Source of the DNA: Alphaproteobacteria bacterium
GTDB lineage: Bacteria; Pseudomonadota; Alphaproteobacteria; CAAHEQ01; UBA3637
Assembly (NCBI GenBank): GCA_017555325.1
Contig: JAFZGR010000200.1
Location: 1 to 15,589, forward strand
Reading direction: 5' to 3'
DNA: 15,589 nucleotides
The position numbers were made by a program, and so were the translations under genes. Below the pieces are notes generated by a model. The model had not been told where the DNA came from. It made no database searches and saw only the letters and a list, made by a program, of their open reading frames with translations. Positions 1 through 7,780 of the stretch are shown in pieces (the stretch's first letter is position 1; each line of letters starts with the position of its first letter).

Positions 1-2874
1 ACGAGCGATACCTTCTTTTTCCAATTCAGGTAAAACTTCTGTATCTAGTTGGATAACAGCTGTATTGTCCGGCAATGGTTGTCCGTTGAATCCGGATTTC
101 ATAACAAGGCGTAATTCATATTCTTCCGAAGTTAATGTTTGTCCGCCAATGGATAATGTTCCATCTTCATTTTGTTTCCAATTATTTGTTTTTGAGGCTG
201 CCATGATGTCTTTCATGTATTGACCTAAACGTTTGCCGATTAATGGGGTTTTTAAATACAGAAATGTATCTGCAACAGAGTGAATGTTTGTACTTAATTC
301 AATCTCTTTAACATTAACTTCGTCTTTTAGCACTTCTACAAAATCATAGAGTTGAGTTGCTTTTTCTCCGGCTAACATCATTGATTTTAATGGTAAACGA
401 TTGCGAAGTTTGTGTTCTTCACGAATGGATTTAACAGTTGATGAAATCATCCGAACCAAATCCATTTGTTCCATTAGTTTTTCATTAACGGTTAAACCTG
501 ATACATCCGGATAATCTGTTAAATGAACAGATTCTTTTCCTGTTAAGCCCCGATAAATATATTCAGTTGTCATCGGCATTAATGGTGCCATGACACGGCA
601 GAGTGTTTCTAATACCGTATAAAGTACATTAAAGGCATTTAAATCTTCACCATCCCAGAAGCGAGCCCGTGAACGTCGAATATACCAGTTGTTTAAGATA
701 TCTAAAAATTCTGCACAAGCATTGCAAGCTTGATTTAAGTCATAATCCAACATGGCAGATTTAACATCTTCAGTTAATAAGCGTAATTTTGATAAAATAT
801 ACTTATCTAAAACATCTGGAGAATCAACGGTTTTTGTTGCTTTGATCCCTTCTGCATTGGCATATAAACAGAAGAAGTAATAAGCATTCCAAAACGGCAT
901 TAAAGCTTTTCGAGCATTTTTTGCAACTTCTTTTCCTTCTTGGTCTAATGCCACGTTTCCGCCTTTAATAACCGGTGAAGAAACAAAGAACCATCGTAAA
1001 GAATCAGATCCCATGGTATCCAAAATAATATTCGGATCCGGATAGTTTTTTAACTTTTTAGAAAGTTTTACACCGCCTTCAGCCATAATCAATCCTGTGC
1101 ATAAACAGTTTTTGTATGCTGGTTTGTGGTGTAAAGCAGTTCCCAAAACATGTAAGGTATAGAACCATCCTCGGGTTTGGTCGATTGCTTCTACAATAAA
1201 GTCAGCAGGGAAGTGACCTTCAAACCGCTCTTTGTTCTCAAACGGATAATGTACTTGTCCTTCTGGCATGGAGCCGGATTCAAACCAGCAGTCAAACACG
1301 TCCGAAACACGACGCATCATTGTTTTTCCGGATGGATCGTCCGGATTCGGATAAACAACATCATCAATCATCGGTCGATGTAAATCACTTACTTCAATTC
1401 CCGTTTTTTCTTTAATTTCTTTAACAGAACCGAAAACGTCTATGCGAGGAAAGTCTGGATTATCTGATTTCCAGACCGGAATAGGCGTTCCCCAAAAACG
1501 ATTACGAGAAATAGACCAATCACGAGCCCCTTCTAACCATTTACCGAAACGTCCATTTTTAATGTGTTCGGGGGTCCAAGTGATTTCTTGATTTAAAGCA
1601 ACCATTTCATCTCTAAATTCTGTCACTTTTACAAACCAACCGCTCATTGCTTTATAAATCAAGGGTTGATCTGTCCGCCAACAATAAGGGTAACTGTGTG
1701 TAATTTGTTCTTTTTTAACTAATTTACGGTTTTCTTTTAACCATGCCATAATCGGTTCGTTTGTTTCAAAAACCTGTAGGCCTGTATAATCGGGAACTTC
1801 TGTCGTAAAGCATCCAGCCTCATCAACTGGGCAAACAACCGGAAAATCAGAACGAACAGAACGACATACATCAAAGTCATCTTGTCCGAAGCCTGGGGCG
1901 ATGTGTACAATACCTGTTCCATCTTCTGTTGAAACAAAATCACCGGCCAATACTTTAAAACAACCATCTTCTTTTAATTGCTTGAAATATGGGAACATTG
2001 GTTCATATGATTGACCGACCAATTCAGAACCCATAATAGTGCCAACAGCTTGTGCGTGTTGTAATTGTTGTTTATATCGTCCAAGTAGTGCCGTAGCTAA
2101 AACATATTTTTCATTTCCTTCTTGCATGATTGTGTATTCAACATCTTTGCCGACGGCAATCATTAAGTTAGAAGGTAATGTCCAAGGTGTTGTTGTCCAA
2201 ACTAACAGGTTTAATCCGCTTTCCAATTTGAACAAAACCGTAATAGCGGTATCTGTTTTGTCTTTGTAACCCAAATTGACTTCAAAGTTTGAAACAGGGG
2301 TTTGGGCGCTCCAAGAATAAGGTTGCACCCGATAATCTTCATAAACCAATCCTTTGTCATAAAGAGCTTTAAAGTTATGGATAATAGATTCCATAAATGG
2401 CAAATCCATTGTTTTATAATCGTTATCAAAATCAACCCAACGACCAATGCGTTTAAACATATCTGTCCAAATTGTGGCGTATTTTAAAACGTTTTGACGG
2501 CAAAATGCATTAAATTTATCCATGCCGTATTCTTCAATGGCCTTATGTCCGGAAACACCTAATTCTTTTTCGGCCGCCATTTCAGCGGGCAATCCGTGAC
2601 AATCCCATCCTAAACGACGTTCAACACGTTTCCCGTTCATGGTTTGAAAACGGGCAATTGTATCTTTTACATATGAAATCATAATGTGTCCATAATGGGG
2701 TAGTCCGTTTGCAAATGGTGGACCATCATAAAATACAAATTCTTCGGCTTCACGACGAATTTCTATTGATTTTTCAAATGTTTTTTCTTTTTCCCAAGAG
2801 GTTATAACATCTTTTTCCATTTCTGGAAAATTGATTTTTGCCGGCAATTCCGGATAATATTTTTGTTGTGCCAT
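1..2874 (-). CDS. ileS: Isoleucyl-tRNA synthetase, type 2 (eukaryote-like), C-terminus cut by window edge
   Basis: This enzyme charges tRNA-Ile with isoleucine in the cytoplasm and edits misactivated valine. I read 958 codons from the ATG at 2874 without a stop to base 1; the family usually runs beyond 1,000 residues, so the C-terminal end lies outside. The class I HIGH motif appears as HYGH (residues 60-63), followed by the GWDCHGLPAE block near 89-98. The editing-domain signature WTTTPWTLPSN is present. DQTRGWFYTL precedes the KMSKS loop, which reads KLSKK (603-607) followed by LKNYPDP. The HYGH block and the LKNYPDP context are those of the eukaryote-like IleRS class, as in Rickettsia, not the E. 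coli class. An AAGGA ribosome site lies just upstream of the ATG. It is 138 nt downstream of rlmH with its own promoter-like site, so it may be transcribed separately. Confidence 0.97.
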   Translation of the reverse strand, partial: MAQQKYYPELPAKINFPEMEKDVITSWEKEKTFEKSIEIRREAEEFVFYDGPPFANGLPHYGHIMISYVKDTIARFQTMNGKRVERRLGWDCHGLPAEMAAEKELGVSGHKAIEEYGMDKFNAFCRQNVLKYATIWTDMFKRIGRWVDFDNDYKTMDLPFMESIIHNFKALYDKGLVYEDYRVQPYSWSAQTPVSNFEVNLGYKDKTDTAITVLFKLESGLNLLVWTTTPWTLPSNLMIAVGKDVEYTIMQEGNEKYVLATALLGRYKQQLQHAQAVGTIMGSELVGQSYEPMFPYFKQLKEDGCFKVLAGDFVSTEDGTGIVHIAPGFGQDDFDVCRSVRSDFPVVCPVDEAGCFTTEVPDYTGLQVFETNEPIMAWLKENRKLVKKEQITHSYPYCWRTDQPLIYKAMSGWFVKVTEFRDEMVALNQEITWTPEHIKNGRFGKWLEGARDWSISRNRFWGTPIPVWKSDNPDFPRIDVFGSVKEIKEKTGIEVSDLHRPMIDDVVYPNPDDPSGKTMMRRVSDVFDCWFESGSMPEGQVHYPFENKERFEGHFPADFIVEAIDQTRGWFYTLHVLGTALHHKPAYKNCLCTGLIMAEGGVKLSKKLKNYPDPNIILDTMGSDSLRWFFVSSPVIKGGNVALDQEGKEVAKNARKALMPFWNAYYFFCLYANAEGIKATKTVDSPDVLDKYILSKLRLLTEDVKSAMLDYDLNQACNACAEFLDILNNWYIRRSRARFWDGEDLNAFNVLYTVLETLCRVMAPLMPMTTEYIYRGLTGKESVHLTDYPDVSGLTVNEKLMEQMDLVRMISSTVKSIREEHKLRNRLPLKSMMLAGEKATQLYDFVEVLKDEVNVKEIELSTNIHSVADTFLYLKTPLIGKRLGQYMKDIMAASKTNNWKQNEDGTLSIGGQTLTSEEYELRLVMKSGFNGQPLPDNTAVIQLDTEVLPELEKEGIAR

Positions 2875-2910
2875 TGTTTTTTTCCTTTGTGTTTAATATT
2901 GAATGCAAAC

Positions 2911-2939
2911 AGTATGCCAAAAACAGAACTGAAAATCAA
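2911..2939 (-). promoter_or_regulatory. Putative sigma70-type promoter for ileS
   Basis: Reading the minus strand, TTGATT (2934-2939) and CATACT (2911-2916) are separated by exactly 17 nt. They lie in the 138-nt gap between rlmH and ileS, 37 nt upstream of the ileS ATG. No convincing terminator separates rlmH from ileS, so read-through from the upstream operon is also possible. Confidence 0.45.
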
Positions 2940-3012
2940 GTAAAAAACACGTCATTAATCAATGTATTTTCAAATATATTTTTTGTTTTTGAAATGTATC
3001 CAAGAAATATTT

Positions 3013-3474
3013 TTAATCCCGATGATAAGGGTGTCCGTCAATAATGGTTTTTGCCCGATATATTTGTTCGGATAAAACGACGCGTGCAAGCATATGTGGC
3101 AAGGTCATCCTGCCGAAAGATAATTTGTAATCTGCCCGTTGTTTTAGAAAATCTGCATGGCCGTTTGCTCCACCGATAAGAAATGCAATAGCTGTTTCTC
3201 CGTCATCTTGCCATTGACGAATCTTGTCTGCAAATTCACGAGATGAAGGTGTTTTGCCGGTTTCATCTAATACAACAATTTTTGCATCAGATGGAATCGA
3301 GCTGAGTAATAAATGTGATTCGGCTTCTTTTAATGCCAATCCGGATAATGCTTTTTTTTCTTCTAATTCTTTTATGGTAATATTCCACCGTGTTTTACGG
3401 ATATAATCTTGAATAAGAACATCTTCCGGGGATTGTTTTTTTAATTTGCCGATAGCAGCAATAATGATGTTCAT
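3013..3474 (-). CDS. rlmH: 23S rRNA pseudouridine-1915 N3-methyltransferase RlmH
   Basis: RlmH is a SPOUT-class methyltransferase that methylates pseudouridine 1915 in helix 69 of 23S rRNA, using S-adenosylmethionine. The 153-residue product matches the family length (about 155). It has the family's SAM-binding knot: FLIGGANGH (98-106), then LSFGRMTLPHMLARVVLSEQ (118-137), and the near-terminal HPYHR (148-152) that is almost invariant in RlmH. Its ATG overlaps the stop of the upstream deaminase by ATGA (3471-3474), implying translational coupling. It is the last closely packed gene of the mlaE-to-rlmH unit. Confidence 0.96.
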   Translation of the reverse strand: MNIIIAAIGKLKKQSPEDVLIQDYIRKTRWNITIKELEEKKALSGLALKEAESHLLLSSIPSDAKIVVLDETGKTPSSREFADKIRQWQDDGETAIAFLIGGANGHADFLKQRADYKLSFGRMTLPHMLARVVLSEQIYRAKTIIDGHPYHRD

Positions 3475-3887
3475 TGGTTGGACCGTTTACAATATTTATT
3501 TGGGAGTAGATTGGTTATAGATTCAATTGTCCAGCCTTGTTCATTTTGTGCCGGCACAATGACCCTGGCGGTGCTTTGACTATAATCCGCAATATACTCT
3601 CGACATTTGCCACACGGAGATATGACATATCCATCCATATCCCGAACGGCAACAATCATATCAATTTCCATTCCTTTTTCGGCAGTTAATGCAATACCGA
3701 TTGTAATGATTTCGGCACATGTTGCAACAGATGGTTGTGTTGTTCCAACGTGGAGACCTGCAAAAATTTTTCCGCTTTTGGTTATTAATGCTGCTGCAAC
3801 AACGGTATGATGCCCTTCTTTTTCGTATCGTTCTTTTAAAAGGGTTTGTGCCGTTTTAATTAGTTTTTCCGGAATTGTTTTTTCCAT
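3471..3887 (-). CDS. Small zinc deaminase of the cytidine deaminase / blasticidin-S deaminase fold
   Basis: The 138-residue protein carries the zinc-nucleotide deaminase signature: TCAE (C57 zinc ligand, E59 proton shuttle) and PCGKC (C92 and C95 zinc ligands). It is therefore expected to be an active hydrolytic deaminase. Family knowledge: tetrameric cytidine deaminases bind ribose through an Asn-x-Glu pair in the strand before the CAE motif. Here that stretch reads LHVGTTQ (45-51), so both residues are missing. The N-terminal half, the PCGKCRE block and the C-terminal LLPNKY look closer to fungal blasticidin-S deaminase than to B. subtilis or E. coli Cdd. The substrate is therefore uncertain, and I give no symbol. 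It starts one nucleotide after the cvpA stop and overlaps rlmH by four. Confidence 0.85.
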   Translation of the reverse strand: MEKTIPEKLIKTAQTLLKERYEKEGHHTVVAAALITKSGKIFAGLHVGTTQPSVATCAEIITIGIALTAEKGMEIDMIVAVRDMDGYVISPCGKCREYIADYSQSTARVIVPAQNEQGWTIESITNLLPNKYCKRSNQ

Positions 3888-3888
3888 T

Positions 3889-4668
3889 TTAATTTTCCTT
3901 TTCCTTTTCAGTTAATCCTTCTATCATTTTATCCATGGCATCCCGTTCGGTTTGATTGTATTGTGGAGAGCTTTCTGGCATTTTTTGTTTGATGGTGTTT
4001 GTTAACTTGTTTTTCGCTTTTTCCTCAACATGTTCTTTAATTCTTTCTGATGCATCCTTTTTTACGTCTTTAACAAAATTGTTTATTGCTTTTTGATGTG
4101 ATTTTTTTGGTAAAGTATGTGAACGCTTTAATTCTGTTCCAATTTTTTTCTCTTTTGTTTCTTTTTGTGATATCCCTAAATCAGACTGAACGTTTTCCGG
4201 TATAAATTTTTTCATAAAGTCGACTGTTTTTTGAATATAAACTAATGAAACATTACTTTTTTTCAATTCTTCCATTTGGTCATCTGAAATGGCAACAGAA
4301 ATACCTATATATACAAGAGCCATTAACAAAACAGCACGAATAACGCCAAAAACCATCCCAAGTATACGATCCAATCCACTGAGAGAACTTTGGCGTAATT
4401 TTTTATTAATATGTGAGTTGATTAATGTCATAATGATCAAAATAATCAATGCAACCAATACGGAACCGCATAAACCTGCCAATTTTTCGTTTTCAATAAA
4501 TTTTTGCATTATCGGTTGCATATGGGCATAACTGAAAACAGCTCCAAAAGCAGCTAAAATCCACGAAGAAATACCAAGTAATTCTGTTACAAGACCTCTA
4601 TAGAGAGCAAATAAAATTGAAAAAACAAGTGTTCCTAATGCAATAATATCAATAATTCCCATACTCAT
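3889..4668 (-). CDS. cvpA: CvpA family inner-membrane protein with long charged C-terminal tail
   Basis: CvpA proteins are inner-membrane proteins linked to envelope homeostasis and, in E. coli, to colicin V production; the molecular activity is unknown. Four hydrophobic segments are visible at about residues 4-23, 28-48, 63-84 and 103-127. An arginine-containing loop follows the first helix, and SGLDRILGMVFGVIRA precedes and enters the fourth, as in the family. The remaining 130 residues are hydrophilic and rich in Lys and Glu, making the protein 259 residues against about 160 in E. coli. The ATG at 4668 has an AAGGAG ribosome site six nucleotides upstream, which favours it over the internal ATG two codons later. 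It lies 15 nt after radA, a common alphaproteobacterial pairing. Confidence 0.9.
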   Translation of the reverse strand: MSMGIIDIIALGTLVFSILFALYRGLVTELLGISSWILAAFGAVFSYAHMQPIMQKFIENEKLAGLCGSVLVALIILIIMTLINSHINKKLRQSSLSGLDRILGMVFGVIRAVLLMALVYIGISVAISDDQMEELKKSNVSLVYIQKTVDFMKKFIPENVQSDLGISQKETKEKKIGTELKRSHTLPKKSHQKAINNFVKDVKKDASERIKEHVEEKAKNKLTNTIKQKMPESSPQYNQTERDAMDKMIEGLTEKEKEN

Positions 4669-4683
4669 AATAAACTCCTTTGT

Positions 4684-6069
4684 TTATCCTTGAAATGTTT
4701 CTGCAAGTGTTTTTAAATGTCCGATATGTGTTAAACGCATAGATGATTTTTTAAGTGGTTTTTCTTGACGGGATGGTGGAATAAGTGCTCGTTCAAATCC
4801 TAATTTTTCAGCTTCTTTTAATCTTAAATCAGGTTGAGGAACAGCACGAATTTCTCCGGATAAACCAATTTCTCCAAAAACAATCATATCTGCAGGGACA
4901 GCACGTTGTGTTAGCGATGAAATAATAGCAGTTGCAACAGCCATATCACAGGCGGGTTCTGTTACACGCAGGCCACCGGCAACATTTAAGTAAATATCTT
5001 TATTGGCAAGAGAAATTCCGCAACGTGTTTCCAAAACAGCTAAAACCATAGCTAATCGATTGGTATCCCATCCGACAACGGCTCTGCGGGTCGATGCCCC
5101 GCTTTGGGGAGCAACAAGTGCTTGTATTTCAACCAACATCGGGCGAGAGCCTTCTATGCCGGCATATACACAACTGCCGGCGATATTGCCCCGTCGTTCG
5201 GCTAAAAATAATGCTGATGGATTGGGAACTTCTCGTAATCCTTCTTCGCCCATTTCAAAAACACCGATTTCGTCTGTTGCTCCAAAACGGTTTTTAACTG
5301 AACGCAAAATTCGAAAATGATGACCTCGATCACCCTCAAAATATAGTACGGTATCAACCATATGCTCTAAAACACGGGGTCCAGCCAATGTGCCTTCTTT
5401 TGTAACATGGCCGACTAAAAATAAAACAAAATTACGTCGTTTTGCTAGCCGGATTAATTCATGTCCGGCTGAACGCACTTGCCCGACTGTTCCAGGAGCG
5501 GAATCTAATGTGTCTGTAAACATTGTTTGAATAGAATCGATAACAACAATATCGGCTGTATCTGGCGAATCCAATGTCGCAACAATATCTCGCACACTTG
5601 CGGTGCTTGCTAAATCTACGGTTGCATTTGTCAGCCCTAAACGCATGGCTCTTAATCGAACCTGATCAACAGATTCTTCTCCGGAGATATAAATACATTT
5701 TGTCGGTGAACCGTTTTTATTGACTCCTTGTGATAATTTGGATACGGCTTGTAATAGTAAAGTTGATTTGCCTATTCCGGGATCTCCGCCGACAAGAATA
5801 ACCGAACCAGGAACCAAACCACCTCCGGCAACCCGATCTAATTCTCCGATTTGAGATTTTAATCTGAAAATAACTTCTGGAGCTCCTTTTAAATCTGAAA
5901 AAGTTATTTTTTTACCTCCTCGACCACCTGTTGCAGTTGGACTTTCTTTTTGTGGTTCTTCTTCCTCAATAATTGTATTCCATTCGCCACAAGCATCACA
6001 TTTTCCAGTCCAGCGAGGATAGACACTACCACAAGATTGACAGACGTATCGTGTATTCTTTTTTGCCAT
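4684..6069 (-). CDS. radA: DNA repair protein RadA (branch-migration helicase)
   Basis: RadA is a RecA-related hexameric ATPase that drives branch migration and extension of recombination intermediates. The 461 residues show the full architecture. An N-terminal four-cysteine zinc finger uses C10, C13, C24 and C27. The Walker A is GGDPGIGKST (94-103), and the Walker B region ends VVIDSIQT near 175-182. The diagnostic KNRFG motif is at 259-263. A C-terminal Lon-protease-like domain includes YLNVAGGLRVTEP and VFGEIGLSGE. The length matches E. coli RadA (460). Its ATG overlaps the mlaF stop by one base (TAATG), so the two are translationally coupled. No key residue is missing. Confidence 0.98.
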   Translation of the reverse strand: MAKKNTRYVCQSCGSVYPRWTGKCDACGEWNTIIEEEEPQKESPTATGGRGGKKITFSDLKGAPEVIFRLKSQIGELDRVAGGGLVPGSVILVGGDPGIGKSTLLLQAVSKLSQGVNKNGSPTKCIYISGEESVDQVRLRAMRLGLTNATVDLASTASVRDIVATLDSPDTADIVVIDSIQTMFTDTLDSAPGTVGQVRSAGHELIRLAKRRNFVLFLVGHVTKEGTLAGPRVLEHMVDTVLYFEGDRGHHFRILRSVKNRFGATDEIGVFEMGEEGLREVPNPSALFLAERRGNIAGSCVYAGIEGSRPMLVEIQALVAPQSGASTRRAVVGWDTNRLAMVLAVLETRCGISLANKDIYLNVAGGLRVTEPACDMAVATAIISSLTQRAVPADMIVFGEIGLSGEIRAVPQPDLRLKEAEKLGFERALIPPSRQEKPLKKSSMRLTHIGHLKTLAETFQG

Positions 6070-6872
6070 TATTTTACAGCCTTTACCTCTACATTTATCG
6101 GTCCGGTAGCGCTGCCGGCAACGAATTGCCGAACATATGGATTTGTTGTTTTATCTAATTCTTTTACTGTGCCGATCCAAATGATTTTTCCCTCATACAG
6201 CATTGCGATTCTATCAGCAATTTTACGGGCGGAACTCATGTCATGTGTAATTGTTAATGCCGTTGCCCCTAATGTTTTGACGGTGGAAACAATTAAATCA
6301 TTAATAACATCAGACATAATCGGATCCAACCCGGTTGTGGGTTCATCAAAGAAAATAACGGCAGGATTTGTTGCAATGGCTCGGGCCAATCCGACACGTT
6401 TTTTCATGCCACCGGATAAATCTGACGGGTAGACATCGGCAACTGTTTCGTTTAATCCGACTTGTGCCAGTTTTTCGATAGCAATTTTTTTTGCTTCCGC
6501 AGGAGATATTTTTTTGTTTTGAGTAAGCGAGAAAGCAACGTTTTCCCATACATTTAAACTGTCAAATAACGCCCCGCTTTGAAATAGCATGCCAATTTGT
6601 GAACGCAAAGCATCTTGTTCTTTCTTTGAAAGTTTATCTAAGTGTTTTCCATCAATTTCCACATGACCTTTATCAGGAGCCAATAATCCTAAAATACATT
6701 TTAGCGTGACGGACTTTCCTGTTCCTGAGCCACCAATGATGACAAGGGATTCCCCTGGATAAATATCCAAATCAACACCGTCCAAAACTTTTTTTGAGTC
6801 AAAACTTTTTTTAACGCCGATGAGCCTGATTTTAGGATTTTGAGTGTTTTTTTGTTTTTTAAAAAGTGCCAT
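6069..6872 (-). CDS. mlaF: ABC transporter ATP-binding protein, MlaF type (phospholipid transport)
   Basis: This is the ATPase subunit of an MCE-type phospholipid transporter that moves lipids between the inner and outer membranes. Motifs occur in the usual order: Walker A GGSGTGKS (47-54), Q-loop glutamine 98, signature LSGGM (152-156), Walker B VIFFDEPTT (172-180, catalytic E177) and H-loop TITHD (H210). MLFQSGALFDSLNVWENVAF and the LSGGMKKRVGLARA form are typical of MlaF rather than of other ABC importers. The length (267) fits the family (about 269). It starts 9 nt after mlaE and overlaps radA by one base. The substrate-binding MlaD and the STAS protein MlaB are not encoded next to it. 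Confidence 0.93.
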   Translation of the reverse strand: MALFKKQKNTQNPKIRLIGVKKSFDSKKVLDGVDLDIYPGESLVIIGGSGTGKSVTLKCILGLLAPDKGHVEIDGKHLDKLSKKEQDALRSQIGMLFQSGALFDSLNVWENVAFSLTQNKKISPAEAKKIAIEKLAQVGLNETVADVYPSDLSGGMKKRVGLARAIATNPAVIFFDEPTTGLDPIMSDVINDLIVSTVKTLGATALTITHDMSSARKIADRIAMLYEGKIIWIGTVKELDKTTNPYVRQFVAGSATGPINVEVKAVK

Positions 6873-6881
6873 AAGTTTCTC

Positions 6882-7667
6882 CTAGATGGAAAAGAATAAT
6901 TCCGTCAAAATGTAGTTGAAAATTAAAATTAAAATACTGGATGAAACAACGGCATTTGTTGTTGCCTGCCCAACCCCTTGTGCTCCCCCTTTTGAATGGA
7001 AGCCGTTATAACAGCCTAATAGAGTAATAATAAATCCAAAAACACCGGCTTTTGTTAAACCGGAGATAATATCCATTGGTTTTAAGTATTCCCAAGTACT
7101 CATTAAATAGGTTGATGCATTAAAGTCTAATTTGGAAACACCAATCATATAACCACCGCAAATACCGATAATATCCCCGATTAATACAAGTATCGGTAAC
7201 ATCAGAATGCCGGAAACAACTCGGGGAACAATTAAATATTTAAAGGGATTGGTTGATAATGTAGAAAGTGCATCAATTTGTTCGGTTACGCGCATTGTTC
7301 CGATTTCGGCAGCCATGGCTGCTCCAATTCTTCCGGCAACCATTAATCCGGCCATAACAGGAGCTAATTCTCGGGTAACGGCAACCAAAACAACCATTGC
7401 GACGGCACCCTCTGCCGAAAATTGAGCAAATCCTGTATATGTTTGTAAAGCAATTACCATACCGGCAAATAAGGTTGTTAATGCAACAACCGGTAAAGAA
7501 TAAAAACCAATCTCAATAAATTGTTTTAAAAACGCTCTACCATAAAATGGCGGTGTAAAACAATGGTATATTGTTTCTAATGCAAACAATCCTAATTCAC
7601 CGGCAGATTTTAAAAATGATAAAACCACATGACCTAATTTATTTACAAATTGTAATTCTAATTTCAC
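6882..7667 (-). CDS. mlaE: ABC transporter permease, MlaE type (phospholipid transport)
   Basis: This is the membrane permease of the MCE/Mla phospholipid transporter, partner of the adjacent MlaF. The 261-residue protein is strongly hydrophobic, with several membrane segments, for example about 55-78, 88-112, 148-170 and 238-260. It contains the family's central conserved block: AGRIGAAMAAEIGTMRVTEQ (111-130) followed by IDAL, which contains the coupling helix that contacts the ATPase. The start is a GTG at 7667, encoding MKLELQF, with an AAGGG-like ribosome site eight nucleotides upstream. No in-frame ATG sits closer to that site. It is the first gene of the unit that runs through radA to rlmH. 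Confidence 0.93.
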   Translation of the reverse strand: MKLELQFVNKLGHVVLSFLKSAGELGLFALETIYHCFTPPFYGRAFLKQFIEIGFYSLPVVALTTLFAGMVIALQTYTGFAQFSAEGAVAMVVLVAVTRELAPVMAGLMVAGRIGAAMAAEIGTMRVTEQIDALSTLSTNPFKYLIVPRVVSGILMLPILVLIGDIIGICGGYMIGVSKLDFNASTYLMSTWEYLKPMDIISGLTKAGVFGFIITLLGCYNGFHSKGGAQGVGQATTNAVVSSSILILIFNYILTELFFSI

Positions 7668-7694
7668 GGCTAAACCCTTTCTTGTGTTGTTTCA

Positions 7695-7723
7695 ACTATA
7701 CTCTGAACAATCAAAAAAAGCAA
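7695..7723 (-). promoter_or_regulatory. Putative sigma70-type promoter for the mlaE-rlmH operon
   Basis: On the minus strand TTGCTT (7718-7723) and TATAGT (7695-7700) are separated by 17 nt. They lie between the pgm terminator and the mlaE GTG, so this is the natural start of the six-gene transcription unit. Confidence 0.6.
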
Positions 7724-7741
7724 ATAAAAAGTGTGGTATAA

Positions 7742-7767
7742 AAAAAGGCATTTTGAAATGCCTTTTT
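7742..7767 (-). terminator. Rho-independent terminator after pgm
   Basis: A perfect 11-bp stem pairs AAAAAGGCATT (7742-7752) with AATGCCTTTTT (7757-7767) around a 4-nt loop. On the minus strand it ends in a run of U and lies 13 nt beyond the pgm stop. The stem is flanked by A on the left and U on the right, so it could also work weakly on the plus strand, where no gene ends here. Confidence 0.85.
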
Positions 7768-7780
7768 AAAAATGAGTTTA

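Noticed and set aside
2940..3012. Terminator between rlmH and ileS
   Set aside because: The only inverted repeat (TTTCAAA/TTTGAAA) is short, A-T only and lacks a following T-run.
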